64,000 bases of DNA. Source: Salinisphaera sp002433465. GTDB taxonomy: Bacteria; Pseudomonadota; Gammaproteobacteria; Nevskiales; Salinisphaeraceae. The stretch lies in assembly GCF_040361435.1 (NCBI RefSeq), contig NZ_APNL01000015.1:41875-105874 (forward strand), given 5' to 3'. The translations under genes and the position numbers were made by a program. The notes under the pieces are model-generated. The model had not been told where the DNA came from, did not search any database, and was given only the letters and a program-made list of their open reading frames with translations. Shown here one piece after another: positions 19,211 to 27,578 of this stretch; position 1 is the first letter of the stretch, and the number at the start of each line of letters is the position of its first letter.

Positions 19211-20371
19211 TCAGCGATCGGCGGCTTCTGCGTCTTCCGGCGTGGCGCCCAGCACCTGGTCCAGCCAATGGCCGGCGCGGGTGGCCTTGGCGGTGAGGTA
19301 ACGCCGGTTCTGATGGGTGACCCGGCCGTAGACGCCGCTGCGCTGGACGACTTCGACGCCGCCACGGCTCATGGCCTCGATCTTGGTCGGGTTGTTGGTC
19401 AGCAGCTCGATACGCCGGATTTCCAACTGTGCCAGCATTTCCAGCGCCACGTTGTAGCTGCGCTCGTCGTCGCCGAACCCCAGAACATGGTCGGCATCGA
19501 CCGTATCCAGCCCTTCGTCCTGCAGGCTGTAGGCGCGCAGCTTGTTGGCCAGCCCGATGCCGCGGCCTTCCTGGGCCAGATAGAGCAACACGCCGCCGCC
19601 GTGGTCGGCGATCTTGGCTACGCTCGAGCGCAGCTGCTCGCCGCAGTCACAACGCAGGCTGCCGAACAGATCGCCGGTCAGGCAGGCCGAATGCAGGCGT
19701 ACCGGCACGGCGTCCGCCCATTGTTCCGGATCGCCGATGACGATGGCCAGATGCTCGCGCATGCCGTCGGCTTCGCGAAACAGCACGAAGCGCGAGCGCG
19801 GTGCGTCGTCCAGTGGGACGTCGGCGGCGCTGATGCGCTTGAGAAAATAGGGCGCGTTGTTTTCGTAGTCGGCCACGGCGTCGGTATCGATGGCCAGCAG
19901 GCTGCCGTCCTTAATCCGGGCCTCGATCGCGGCGAGGCGCTCGTCGGTGACCGGAGCGGTGATTGCGGCCGGAATGAGCAGACCTCGGCGCATGAGGGAT
20001 AGCCCGGCGACATCGCCGTCGCAGGCGTTCGCTATCTCGTCGGCTGCGGGCTGGGATTTCGGATGCCGTGCGCAAGCCCAGTCAATGACCTGGGCCGCGC
20101 TGTCGTGCTCGCCAATCGGCAAGGCCATGCTTTCGTGCTCTGTATCGATGCCCAGCACTTCCAGACGGTGGCGGGTCACGATCAGGGAACAGGGGTTGCC
20201 CGCATGTTCGGCCAGGCGCTTGAGCGCATCGTCGCTCATGCCTTCCAGCGGGGCGACCAGGGTGGCCGGATGCGAGTTATCGGTCTGTGGGCTGCTGCTG
20301 CGGATGAGTACGGGCAAGCCGCGCCGCAAATCGAATATCGATCGTTCCACCTGTCGCATACTGTCTCTCAA
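19211..20371 (-). CDS. ribA: GTP cyclohydrolase II with degenerate N-terminal RibB-like domain
   Basis: A 386-residue protein. The C-terminal half is a full GTP cyclohydrolase II: zinc cysteines in CLTGDLFGSLRCDCG, the QEGRGIGLANK loop, KLRAY with the Tyr equivalent to E. coli RibA Tyr105, and LLTNNPTK. It opens GTP to a 2,5-diaminopyrimidine phosphate. The N-terminal 180 residues resemble a DHBP synthase remnant (SIFDLRRGLPVLI) but lack the acidic DDEDRENEGD-type metal loop. It is thus probably not bifunctional. Divergent from the RibD-like reductase gene, it looks like a pathway-specific copy rather than the housekeeping riboflavin gene. Confidence 0.88.
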   Translation of the reverse strand: MRDSMRQVERSIFDLRRGLPVLIRSSSPQTDNSHPATLVAPLEGMSDDALKRLAEHAGNPCSLIVTRHRLEVLGIDTEHESMALPIGEHDSAAQVIDWACARHPKSQPAADEIANACDGDVAGLSLMRRGLLIPAAITAPVTDERLAAIEARIKDGSLLAIDTDAVADYENNAPYFLKRISAADVPLDDAPRSRFVLFREADGMREHLAIVIGDPEQWADAVPVRLHSACLTGDLFGSLRCDCGEQLRSSVAKIADHGGGVLLYLAQEGRGIGLANKLRAYSLQDEGLDTVDADHVLGFGDDERSYNVALEMLAQLEIRRIELLTNNPTKIEAMSRGGVEVVQRSGVYGRVTHQNRRYLTAKATRAGHWLDQVLGATPEDAEAADR

Positions 20372-20524
20372 TCCGGTCCCTGTACGTAAAAATCAAGCCG
20401 CATGCGCCGGGCATGCGTGATCGTCGCTTCACAGGCGTTCGCATAGGGCGACGCAATATCCTAGAGTCTGTGGCCCGCGCGGTTTTCCGCGCCGCGTTGG
20501 ACCAAGGATTGCGGCGAGCAAAAA

Positions 20525-21373
20525 ATGCCTGTGATGGACGACGATTACGCCTGGCGGTTGATTCAGGATGCACGCAGCGAAGCGCGCGTCGCGCCGACCA
20601 CGCTTGCCGATAGCAAGGCGCAACAGTGGCCCATCATAATAGATGAACGCCAGGCATGGCAGTTCGAGGGCGAGTGTTCGGCCTCGGCCGCTGCGCTGCT
20701 CGACGCGCTGCTGCCGGTCGCGCTGGGCGGGCCGCGCTTCGTGATCGCACAGCTCGGTCAGAGCCTGGATGGGCGAATCGCCACCGACAGCGGACACTCC
20801 CACTATGTCACCGGCCACGCCAGCCGTATTCATCTGCATCGACTGCGCGCGCTGGTGGACGCGGTGATCGTGGGTGCTGGCACCGTCGCCGCCGACGACC
20901 CGCAGCTGACGGTCCGACACGTGGACGGTACGAATCCGGTGCGCGTGGTGCTCGATCCCCGGGCGCGCCTGCACGCAGATCGCGGTCTTTTCGCCGATAC
21001 CGAGACGCCTACGCTGCATGTCGTCGGCCCCGAGGCCGGGCCCAGCCCGGCCGGCGTAGAGCGCGTGGTGCTCGACTGCCCGGCGCAGGCGATGGACCCG
21101 GCCGCGGTGCTCGCCATGCTCGCCGAACGTGGCCTGACTCGCGTGCTCGTAGAGGGCGGCGGGGTGACGATCTCGCGCTTTCTCGACGCCGGCCTGCTGG
21201 ACCGCCTGCATGTGGTGGTCGCCCCCATGCTCATCGGCTCGGGGCGCCCGGCGCTGTCGCTGGAACCGATCATGCGCCTCGACACCGCGCTGCGGCCGAG
21301 CTGCCGACATCAGGTCATGGGCGACGATATGTTTTTCGATCTGGATCTGCGCACGCCCGCATCGCCTGGCTAG
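20525..21373 (+). CDS. RibD C-terminal-type (DHFR-like) reductase without deaminase domain
   Basis: A 282-residue protein. Residues about 70-275 form a RibD_C/DHFR-like reductase domain: FVIAQLGQSLDGRIAT, the DAVIVGAGTVAADDPQLTVR block, and the nucleotide-binding LVEGGG motif. In riboflavin synthesis this domain reduces the ribosyl side chain of an aminopyrimidine phosphate with NADPH. The first 70 residues match no domain I know, and the RibD deaminase (HAE, PCxxC) is missing. Divergent from the GTP cyclohydrolase II gene with 153 bp between, it likely uses the product of that enzyme or a derivative. Confidence 0.85.
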   Translation: MPVMDDDYAWRLIQDARSEARVAPTTLADSKAQQWPIIIDERQAWQFEGECSASAAALLDALLPVALGGPRFVIAQLGQSLDGRIATDSGHSHYVTGHASRIHLHRLRALVDAVIVGAGTVAADDPQLTVRHVDGTNPVRVVLDPRARLHADRGLFADTETPTLHVVGPEAGPSPAGVERVVLDCPAQAMDPAAVLAMLAERGLTRVLVEGGGVTISRFLDAGLLDRLHVVVAPMLIGSGRPALSLEPIMRLDTALRPSCRHQVMGDDMFFDLDLRTPASPG

Positions 21374-21681
21374 AAACCTCGCAACGCGAATAACCGCCGT
21401 TTTATCCGCCGATTACGCCCGATGTACTGATTTGGCCGTGGTGGGCAATCGACCGCCTCGGCGAGTTGTCTTGGGTAGCACCGGCCGGTAAGGAAAGGTC
21501 CGCAGATCACGCAGATCAAAGAAAGCCATTTGCGGTTGTTCGTCGTCGCCTGGCGTACACGCCGCGCTTGTTCATCGCTGTGATCCGCGGTTGCTCTTCC
21601 GGACGAAGCCGTTGAATCCAGGCACGAGGCACCGCCACGACTTCTCTGGGGGCAAGGATTAGCCCGCCATCGGCATCGGCC
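21374..21681. other. Gene-free convergent gap
   Basis: A 308-bp interval between the ends of the RibD-like and flippase-like genes. I see no credible coding frame and no strong terminator. A short tandem CGCAGATCA-CGCAGATCA occurs at about 21499-21516, and GTGATCCGCGG at about 21579. The former resembles short A/G-rich repeats often scattered between bacterial genes. A decayed gene is possible but not demonstrable. Confidence 0.4.
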
Positions 21682-22659
21682 TTATTTGCGAAGATCCGCT
21701 TTGGTTTGCGGACGGCCAGCATTCAGCCGACCATTGTTGGGCCAGGCGAGCACGAGCGCGCCAGGCAGGCTGGACACGAGCACCAGCACGCCGTAGCACA
21801 GCGACAGCGCGACGCCCTCGTGGGCGGGCAGACCGGCCAGTGACCAGACCAGCGCGGCCGCGCCCTCGCGCAGCCCCCATCCGGCGATTGAAAGCGGCAG
21901 CGCCATTACGAGAAGCACCGGCGGTATCAGCCAGACCAGCGTGCTGACCGGTGTGGCCAGATCGATGGCCTGGGCACAGAGCAGAAATACGCCGATATAG
22001 CTTGCGACTACGATCAGTGAACTGGCGAACTGCGCGGGCCAGACGTGGCGCGAGAGCAGGCTACGCCGCAGGTTTATTGCGAAGGCGTTGATTGCTGCAG
22101 CGACACGGGCATTACGCCAGGCCAGCGCGGCGCTCGCCGCGATCAGCAACGCAATCGTGACGGCCACGGCCATGCCCGACGGCGTGCTGATGGGGGCCGT
22201 CGAAAAGCGCGCTGCCATGCCCCGGGCAAGCAGCGGCGACTGCCAGAACGCCGCCACGGTAACGAGCACGAGCGACAGCTGGCCGGAAAAGCGCTCGATG
22301 AATACGGCATGCCAGGCGGCGACGGTGTCGGCATCGCCGCGCGCGTGGCGCCAGGCACGATTGGCGTCGCCGAGCACGCCGCCCGGCAGGATCTGATTCA
22401 AGAAGGTGGCAAGATAATATTCGCGAATCGCTGCACCCAGCGACAGGGTCAGCCCCATGCAGCCGGCCGTAAGTCGCCAGCGCCAGGCCGAGATCGCTAC
22501 CTGCGGCACGGTGAGTGCGAGTGCGGCGGCAAGCCATGGGTAGCGCAGGTCGTGGAGTTGCCGCGTTACCGCGCCCGCGTCGATTTGCCAGAGTACCGCC
22601 GCAAGTACAATAAGCGTGGTCAGCGCACGCAGCCCGGTACTCCAAGCCGAACGGCTCAT
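21682..22659 (-). CDS. Flippase-like membrane protein (LPG synthase TM/UPF0104 family)
   Basis: A 325-residue polytopic membrane protein with roughly eight hydrophobic segments. The family block YYLATFLNQILPGGVLGDANRAWR (core FLNQILPGGVLGD) is visible near residues 85-105, as is PLSIAGWGLREGAA near 255-268. Members of this family, related to YbhN and the MprF membrane domain, are thought to translocate glycolipids or other lipid-linked molecules. Last gene of the five-gene minus-strand operon, it overlaps the methyltransferase stop as ATGA. A role in exporting the pathway product is inferred from position. Confidence 0.85.
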   Translation of the reverse strand: MSRSAWSTGLRALTTLIVLAAVLWQIDAGAVTRQLHDLRYPWLAAALALTVPQVAISAWRWRLTAGCMGLTLSLGAAIREYYLATFLNQILPGGVLGDANRAWRHARGDADTVAAWHAVFIERFSGQLSLVLVTVAAFWQSPLLARGMAARFSTAPISTPSGMAVAVTIALLIAASAALAWRNARVAAAINAFAINLRRSLLSRHVWPAQFASSLIVVASYIGVFLLCAQAIDLATPVSTLVWLIPPVLLVMALPLSIAGWGLREGAAALVWSLAGLPAHEGVALSLCYGVLVLVSSLPGALVLAWPNNGRLNAGRPQTKADLRK

Positions 22660-23501
22660 GGCCCGGGCGTGGCGAACAGATCCTGGTGGCCGACACGGAT
22701 GACCAGCGCGTTCGCCCTGAGCGCGCTTGTACGTGCGCGCGCCCAGGCATCGATCCGGGCGCCGGCATCGGGCGCCTGTTCACGCGCGGCGCTGCGCCAG
22801 CCCTCGATCAACGCCGCGCCGAGCTCGGCGTCGCGGGCATCGATATGCCATGGGCTGGCGGCCAGACGTACATCGTAGCCCAGGGCTTCGAACGCCTGGC
22901 GCAGCACGGTGGGCGCGTCGGCGCCGAGGGCGGTGCCAAAGCTCTTGTCCCGGCGCTGATGGGCGGCCAGAAGATCAGTGACGAACTCATCGTCGGCGAT
23001 CGCGGGCGTGAGGTCGATGCACCCGTCGATGCTCAGCACGAACAGGACCGCCGCCGAGCGGTCGGCACAGGCACGGGCGAGGCGCTCGATCCATTTGCGG
23101 GTGACCAGGTCGAACAATGCCGAGGCCGTGACTAGCTCGGCGCCGTCGAGGCCGGCTTCGAAACGGGCGTGATTGAGGTCCAGCGTATCGGTTTCGATGG
23201 TGATGGGCGCGCCGGCCGGGTCGACGAGCGTGGCCCCGTCGCGCTGTGCTGCGCCGAGCAAGGCGGGATCGTGATCGATAAGCCGCCAGTGTTGCGATCG
23301 CGCCAGCCGCGAGGCGAGATAACGCAGGTTGGACCCGCGCCCGGCGCCCAGGTCCACGATCCGGTGTTCGCTCGAAGCGCGCTGGGCCAGCCAGTGGGCA
23401 GCGGCTTCGGTGAGCGATTCGGCACGGGCTCGATGATCGACGGGCTCGCGCAAGCTCAGCCAGTCGGCTTCGAAGTGGCTGTGCGGGGTGGATTCGGTCA
23501 T
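22656..23501 (-). CDS. SAM-dependent class I methyltransferase
   Basis: A 281-residue enzyme with SAM-binding motif I at RIVDLGAGRGSNLRYL (about residues 46-61), an acidic RLIDHDPALL strand-end motif, and a probable post-I block around ELVTASALFDLV. The ATG at 23501 is chosen because it overlaps the glycosyltransferase stop as ATGA; 14 upstream in-frame codons are unlikely. The substrate is unknown. Its position between a glycosyltransferase and a flippase-like gene suggests methylation of the cluster product. Confidence 0.85.
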   Translation of the reverse strand: MTESTPHSHFEADWLSLREPVDHRARAESLTEAAAHWLAQRASSEHRIVDLGAGRGSNLRYLASRLARSQHWRLIDHDPALLGAAQRDGATLVDPAGAPITIETDTLDLNHARFEAGLDGAELVTASALFDLVTRKWIERLARACADRSAAVLFVLSIDGCIDLTPAIADDEFVTDLLAAHQRRDKSFGTALGADAPTVLRQAFEALGYDVRLAASPWHIDARDAELGAALIEGWRSAAREQAPDAGARIDAWARARTSALRANALVIRVGHQDLFATPGP

Positions 23502-24541
23502 GACGCGAGCACCGCCGCGAATCGGCGCGCGACCGCGGGCCAATCGCGCTGACGTGCGCGCGCGCTGCGCGCGGCGGCCGCCGCGCAGCCCCGCTGTTCG
23601 GCGTCGTCGATGAGCGTGCGCAGCGCCTGTGCCAGCGCGTTCGCATCGCCCGGCGCCACCGACATGCCCGCGCCGGTGGGAAAGGTATCGGCCAGCGCGC
23701 CGCCGGTGGTGGTTACGATCGGCAGCCCGTGGGCCACGGCTTCGTCGATGACCATGCCATAGCCTTCGTAGTAGGAGGCGAGCACGAAGACATCGGCAGC
23801 GGCATAGTGCGCGTCTATTGACTCGCTATCCTGCGGGCCGTGCACGCGAATGCGCTCGGCAAGGCCGTGGTGCTCGATGGCTTCGCGCACGGCCCGGGCT
23901 TCGTTGGCGTCGCGCTGATCGTCGCCGACGAAATCGCAGCGCCAGTCGAGATCGGCGACCTGAGCCAGCGCCTCCACGAGCAGGCGATGGCCCTTGCGCG
24001 GGGTCAGGCTGGCCACGCATAGCAGACGACAGGGCCCTTGCGAGGCGGTTCGTGCCTGTATGGCCGGCCGCACACCGGGTTCGACGACCGTGATACGGCT
24101 TTCTTCGGCGAGGTTGAGGGCGACCAGCCGGCGCGCGGTGAACTGGCTGGTGACCACCACACGGGCCGCGCAGGCCAACGTGCGACGTTCGGCCTCAAGC
24201 AGGCGTTGCCGGGTATCGGCTGCCAGCCCGGTCTCGTCGCAGAGCGGATGGTGTACCAGCACCACGAGCGAGCGGTTGGCGGCATGCCGTTCGACCACCT
24301 CGGGCAGCCCGCCGGCGGCAAGGCCGTCGATAACGATCGACGTATTCGGCGCACAGGCCGCCAGCGCCCGGTCGAGGGCGCTTATCGCGGCGCTATCCGG
24401 AACCGGAAATACGCCGTCGAGTTCGATAACGTCGACGTCGATGCCGTCCGACCTGAGGCCCCCGACGATGGCGCGATCGTAGAAATAGCCGCCGGTGGGC
24501 TGGTCGATCGCGCCGGCCACCAGGAACGAAACCTGCCTCAC
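23498..24541 (-). CDS. Family 4-type glycosyltransferase
   Basis: A 347-residue GT-B fold glycosyltransferase of the GT4 type. N-terminal donor/acceptor region opens with VSFLVAGAIDQPTGGYFYDR; the second domain contains LLCVASLTPRKGHRLLVEAL and the nucleotide-sugar motif EGYGMVIDEAVAHGLP with its paired glutamates. It starts with GTG overlapping the PTPS-like stop as GTGA. Transfers a sugar from a nucleotide or dolichol-type donor to an acceptor I cannot identify; the adjacent pterin/pyrimidine genes make a heterocycle or its lipid derivative a candidate. Confidence 0.88.
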   Translation of the reverse strand: MRQVSFLVAGAIDQPTGGYFYDRAIVGGLRSDGIDVDVIELDGVFPVPDSAAISALDRALAACAPNTSIVIDGLAAGGLPEVVERHAANRSLVVLVHHPLCDETGLAADTRQRLLEAERRTLACAARVVVTSQFTARRLVALNLAEESRITVVEPGVRPAIQARTASQGPCRLLCVASLTPRKGHRLLVEALAQVADLDWRCDFVGDDQRDANEARAVREAIEHHGLAERIRVHGPQDSESIDAHYAAADVFVLASYYEGYGMVIDEAVAHGLPIVTTTGGALADTFPTGAGMSVAPGDANALAQALRTLIDDAEQRGCAAAAARSARARQRDWPAVARRFAAVLAS

Positions 24542-24936
24542 ACGTTGCCCTCGTAGCTCGCCCAGGCGATATGCGATTCCGCCAGGGTGACGCGCATGGC
24601 GGCAAGGGCGGTGGCCGTGCTGCCCAGCTCGCCGGCATGGATGGCGCTGCGCAGCCGATCGAATACGACCTTGGCCAGGAATTCGGTGGTGGTATTGCGG
24701 CCGTTGAATTCGTCGACGTCGTCGAGGTTGCGCATGTTCAGCTCCGCCAGGGTCCGCTTGAGGGCGTCGCTGGCGAGGCCGATATCGATGACCAGGTCGC
24801 TTTCGTCGAGTTCGGCGCGCATGAAGGATACGTCCACCACATAGGTCGCGCCGTGGGTGTGCTGGGCCGGGCCGAAGATTTCGCCGGTAAAACTATGGGC
24901 GATCATGAAATGATCGCGAACGGTCAGGCTGAACAT
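24538..24936 (-). CDS. 6-pyruvoyl-tetrahydropterin synthase/QueD-family protein lacking the catalytic Cys
   Basis: A 132-residue T-fold protein. Zinc ligands appear as H14 (MIAHSF) and H26/H28 (QHTHG), and the conserved C-terminal glutamate lies in LAESHIAWASYEG. QueD and PTPS carry a catalytic cysteine four residues before the HGH motif; here that position is Gly (GPAQHTH), so the classical mechanism is unlikely. The second conserved block LDDVDEFNGRNTTTEFLA is present. Product formation from a GTP-derived pterin or pyrimidine is plausible. It is coupled to the glycosyltransferase by overlap. Confidence 0.85.
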   Translation of the reverse strand: MFSLTVRDHFMIAHSFTGEIFGPAQHTHGATYVVDVSFMRAELDESDLVIDIGLASDALKRTLAELNMRNLDDVDEFNGRNTTTEFLAKVVFDRLRSAIHAGELGSTATALAAMRVTLAESHIAWASYEGNV

Positions 24937-24974
24937 ATTCAGTCCTTATCTTGGTTGCTAGAGAAAACGCCCGG

Positions 24975-25955
24975 TCAGTCGTAGCGGATGCGCTGGCACA
25001 GGCTGTTATCGGCCGGCGATGCCAGACGATGCATGACCGACGGCAGATCGTCGAAGGCGGCGTCCTCGGCTTCAAAGAGGGCATCGAAGCGGGCATCGGC
25101 AAGCAGCGAGACGGCCAGCGCCAGACGCGAGCCGTGATCGCGCCGCGAACGCCGGCTGGGCGATACCGCCCCCACCTGGCTCGAACGCAGCGTCAGCCGC
25201 TGGGAATGAAATGCGCCGCCCAGACCCACGGTCACCGGCATAGCACCATACCAGCTCATTTCCAGCACCGTGGCTTCGAAGCCGGCCAGCGCAATCGCCG
25301 TGTCCAGGCCTGCACTGCTCGCACTGGCATGTACGACCACGTCGCGATCGCCAGTCGCTGCGTCGGGCCGTCGGAAGGCTACGCCGAGGGCCTGCGCCAG
25401 CGCGCCCTTGTCGGGGTCGATATCGACCAGTTCGATGGCGGTGCCGGGGATGCCGGCCGCAAGACCGGCAATCAGCGCGCCGATTACGCCTGCGCCGATC
25501 ACGCTGACGCGGTCGCCCACGCCGATGCCGGCGTCCCAGAGGGCGTTCACCGCGGTTTCCATATTCGCAGCGAGCACGGCGCGTGCTGCGGGCACGTCGG
25601 CAGGCAACGCTACGACCGCGTCGACGTCCACGACGTAGCGTGTCTGATGCGGATAAAGGCAGAACACCTCGCGGCCCAGCCAGTCTTCGGGGCCTTCTTC
25701 GACGACGCCGACGTTGGCATACCCATGCTTGACGGGGCCCGGCAGGCTGCCGGCCTGAAACGGTGCGCGCATGCGTTCGTATTCGCTTTCAGGCACCGCG
25801 CCGGAGAACACCAGTGTTTCGGTACCGCGGCTTACCGCCGAGTAACGGCTGCGTACAAGCAGCTGCCCGGGCGCGCGTTCGGGCAACGGCTGCCGGTGCA
25901 GCGCACAGGCGTTGGGCGGCTCCAGCCATAGGGCACGGGCAAAACGGTCGGTCAT
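24975..25955 (-). CDS. MDR-family dehydrogenase without canonical catalytic zinc site
   Basis: A 326-residue medium-chain dehydrogenase/reductase, resembling zinc-type alcohol dehydrogenases and BchC. The Rossmann motif IGAGVIGALIAGLAAG lies near residues 151-166, and VDIDPDKGALAQALG follows. At the position of the usual zinc cysteine (xxCGTD) it has SAVSRGTE, and GHE is replaced by KHGYANVG, so catalytic zinc is doubtful. ATG at 25955 is preferred. First gene of the five-gene operon; the PTPS-like gene follows after 38 nt. Confidence 0.85.
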   Translation of the reverse strand: MTDRFARALWLEPPNACALHRQPLPERAPGQLLVRSRYSAVSRGTETLVFSGAVPESEYERMRAPFQAGSLPGPVKHGYANVGVVEEGPEDWLGREVFCLYPHQTRYVVDVDAVVALPADVPAARAVLAANMETAVNALWDAGIGVGDRVSVIGAGVIGALIAGLAAGIPGTAIELVDIDPDKGALAQALGVAFRRPDAATGDRDVVVHASASSAGLDTAIALAGFEATVLEMSWYGAMPVTVGLGGAFHSQRLTLRSSQVGAVSPSRRSRRDHGSRLALAVSLLADARFDALFEAEDAAFDDLPSVMHRLASPADNSLCQRIRYD

Positions 25956-26189
25956 GCGTATGTCATACAATTGCAACGAAAAGAGACAGGTTTACGTAAA
26001 CTCGTCAACGCGGCGGGTGGGTTGCGCCAGCCCCGCGAAAGGCCTACCGGCGCCCCTGTGCGCTGCCCACGAGTAAGAACCCAAGTGCGAAATGTAACCC
26101 GCATCACGCCTTTGCAGCGACCAGCGACTTTTCCGCGGGTCCCCGGAAGCCCGCGCGTGGCCGGGCCCCACGTGCGCGAGCACGGCCGC
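25956..26189. promoter_or_regulatory. Divergent promoter region of the pterin/pyrimidine-type operon and CDP-alcohol phosphatidyltransferase
   Basis: This 234-bp gap separates the MDR dehydrogenase and the CDP-alcohol phosphatidyltransferase genes. An open frame continues upstream of 26190 on the plus strand, but the extension is rich in Arg and Pro with no membrane or domain match. No clear sigma-70 pair is seen. Confidence 0.4.
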
Positions 26190-26927
26190 ATGCTGTCTTC
26201 GCAGGGCGACGATACGCGCGCCGCGGTAATCGAGTTGCTGTTCGGTTTCACCGCGCTTGGCGTGGTCATGGAGGTGTTGCTTTACGCGCTGGCAGGCCCG
26301 GCGGCGCTTCGCTTGACCGTAGCTGGACTTTATCTGGCCCTGGCGGCGCTGCTCTATGTCCGCCGCTCGGCCTGGCCACGGCCGTTCGGCTGGGCCAATC
26401 GGATTACGCTGCTACGCGGCGCGATCGTCATGCTTCTCGCCGGTGCCGGCCTGTTCCCCACGTTCTTGAGCGAACACGTTCATGTATTTGTCGCCATGGC
26501 GATAGGCTGTTTGCTGCTGGACGGGGTAGACGGCTGGGTGGCGCGCCGCACCGGCAGCAGCGGTGCCTTCGGCGCCCGTTTCGATATGGAGCTCGATGCG
26601 TTCTTCCTGCTGGTCTTGTCGCTCGTGGTGGTTGCCCTGGGCAAGGCCGGGCCCTGGGTGCTGGCGATTGGGCTGGCGCGCTATATTTTCATAGCGGCGC
26701 AGATGCTGTTCCCGGCGCTCAAACGGCCGTTGCCGCCTTCTGTGCTGCGCAAGATCGGCTGCGTATGGCCGGGCGCGACGCTCATGCTCTGTCTGTTGCC
26801 GGTGGTCACGCCGCCCGTGGCCCGCGTGGCGCTGCTAGTCGCGCTGGCGCTACTGTTGCTGTCGTTCGGGCGGGATATCCTTTGGCTGCTGCGCCGTGCG
26901 CATGCGCCCATCGCCGGCGCCGACTAG
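26190..26927 (+). CDS. CDP-alcohol phosphatidyltransferase family protein
   Basis: A 245-residue polytopic membrane enzyme. The complete family signature D-x2-D-G-x2-A-R-x8-G-x3-D-x3-D is visible beginning DGVDGWVARR near residue 111, with the last Asp pair in ARFDMELD. It transfers a phosphoalcohol from a CDP-linked donor to a hydroxyl acceptor at the inner membrane. Start at 26190 excludes an Arg/Pro-rich upstream extension. Its position beside the pterin-like operon suggests a lipid-phosphate modification or lipid carrier for the product, though ordinary phospholipid synthesis is the alternative. Confidence 0.88.
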   Translation: MLSSQGDDTRAAVIELLFGFTALGVVMEVLLYALAGPAALRLTVAGLYLALAALLYVRRSAWPRPFGWANRITLLRGAIVMLLAGAGLFPTFLSEHVHVFVAMAIGCLLLDGVDGWVARRTGSSGAFGARFDMELDAFFLLVLSLVVVALGKAGPWVLAIGLARYIFIAAQMLFPALKRPLPPSVLRKIGCVWPGATLMLCLLPVVTPPVARVALLVALALLLLSFGRDILWLLRRAHAPIAGAD

Positions 26928-27041
26928 CCCTGATTCGAACGCCCAGGCCGACGAGCACGCAAGCGACCGCGGGCCGCCCGGGCTTGGCAACCCGCGCTGT
27001 CCCATGCGCCTTGCGGCGCGCAGCCGCCGGATAAGTTTTGT

Positions 27042-27485
27042 CTAACGCGTGGTCAGGCAGGCACAGGGCGCCAGATGCGCGACCTTGTGCGACGTGCTGC
27101 CGATCACCAGGCCGGTGAAATCGCTGAGTCCACGGCGGCCCATGATGATCAGATCGGCGTCGACGCGCTTGGCAGCGGCTACGATCTGCTGGGCCGGGTC
27201 TCCGCCGAGTATCTCGGTTTCGATTTTCTTGCATCCGGCGGCCTCGAGCAGGCCGCGCGCGGCCGCTACGACCGATTCGCCCGCGGCTTCCAGTTCGGCC
27301 CGGGAAGGCTGCAGGGTAATCGCCGCGCCGCCGAGCGCGAGCGTCTTTTCGTGCCCGGTATGTTGGGGAATATGCACCACGTGCACCGCAGCGTCGTAGC
27401 GCTGGCCCATATCGGCTGCGATATCGATGGCGCGTTTCGAGTGCTCGGAGCCGTCGACCGCGACGACGATGGCGTTGAACATCAT
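27042..27485 (-). CDS. Universal stress protein (UspA family)
   Basis: A 147-residue cytosolic single-domain Usp. The first strand AIVVAVDGSEHSKRA and the ATP-binding GRRGLSDFTGLVIGST (G-x2-G-x9-G-S/T pattern) are intact, indicating a nucleotide-binding type. Two adjacent ATGs (27485, 27482) follow an AAGGAG site; spacing slightly favours the second, leaving one residue uncertain. Divergent from the cyclopropane synthase gene. Confidence 0.9.
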   Translation of the reverse strand: MMFNAIVVAVDGSEHSKRAIDIAADMGQRYDAAVHVVHIPQHTGHEKTLALGGAAITLQPSRAELEAAGESVVAAARGLLEAAGCKKIETEILGGDPAQQIVAAAKRVDADLIIMGRRGLSDFTGLVIGSTSHKVAHLAPCACLTTR

Positions 27486-27578
27486 CTTTCTCCTTGTGAA
27501 ACCGGCTTGGCTCCAGAGTACACGCCCGAGCGTGCATGAAAAGCGTGTGCGCAATGGAAAGCGGGCATGTTTTATGAT

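Noticed and set aside
20372..20524. Possible FMN riboswitch before the GTP cyclohydrolase II or RibD-like genes
   Set aside because: The conserved RFN core elements (such as AGGGCRGGG-type blocks) are not seen on either strand.
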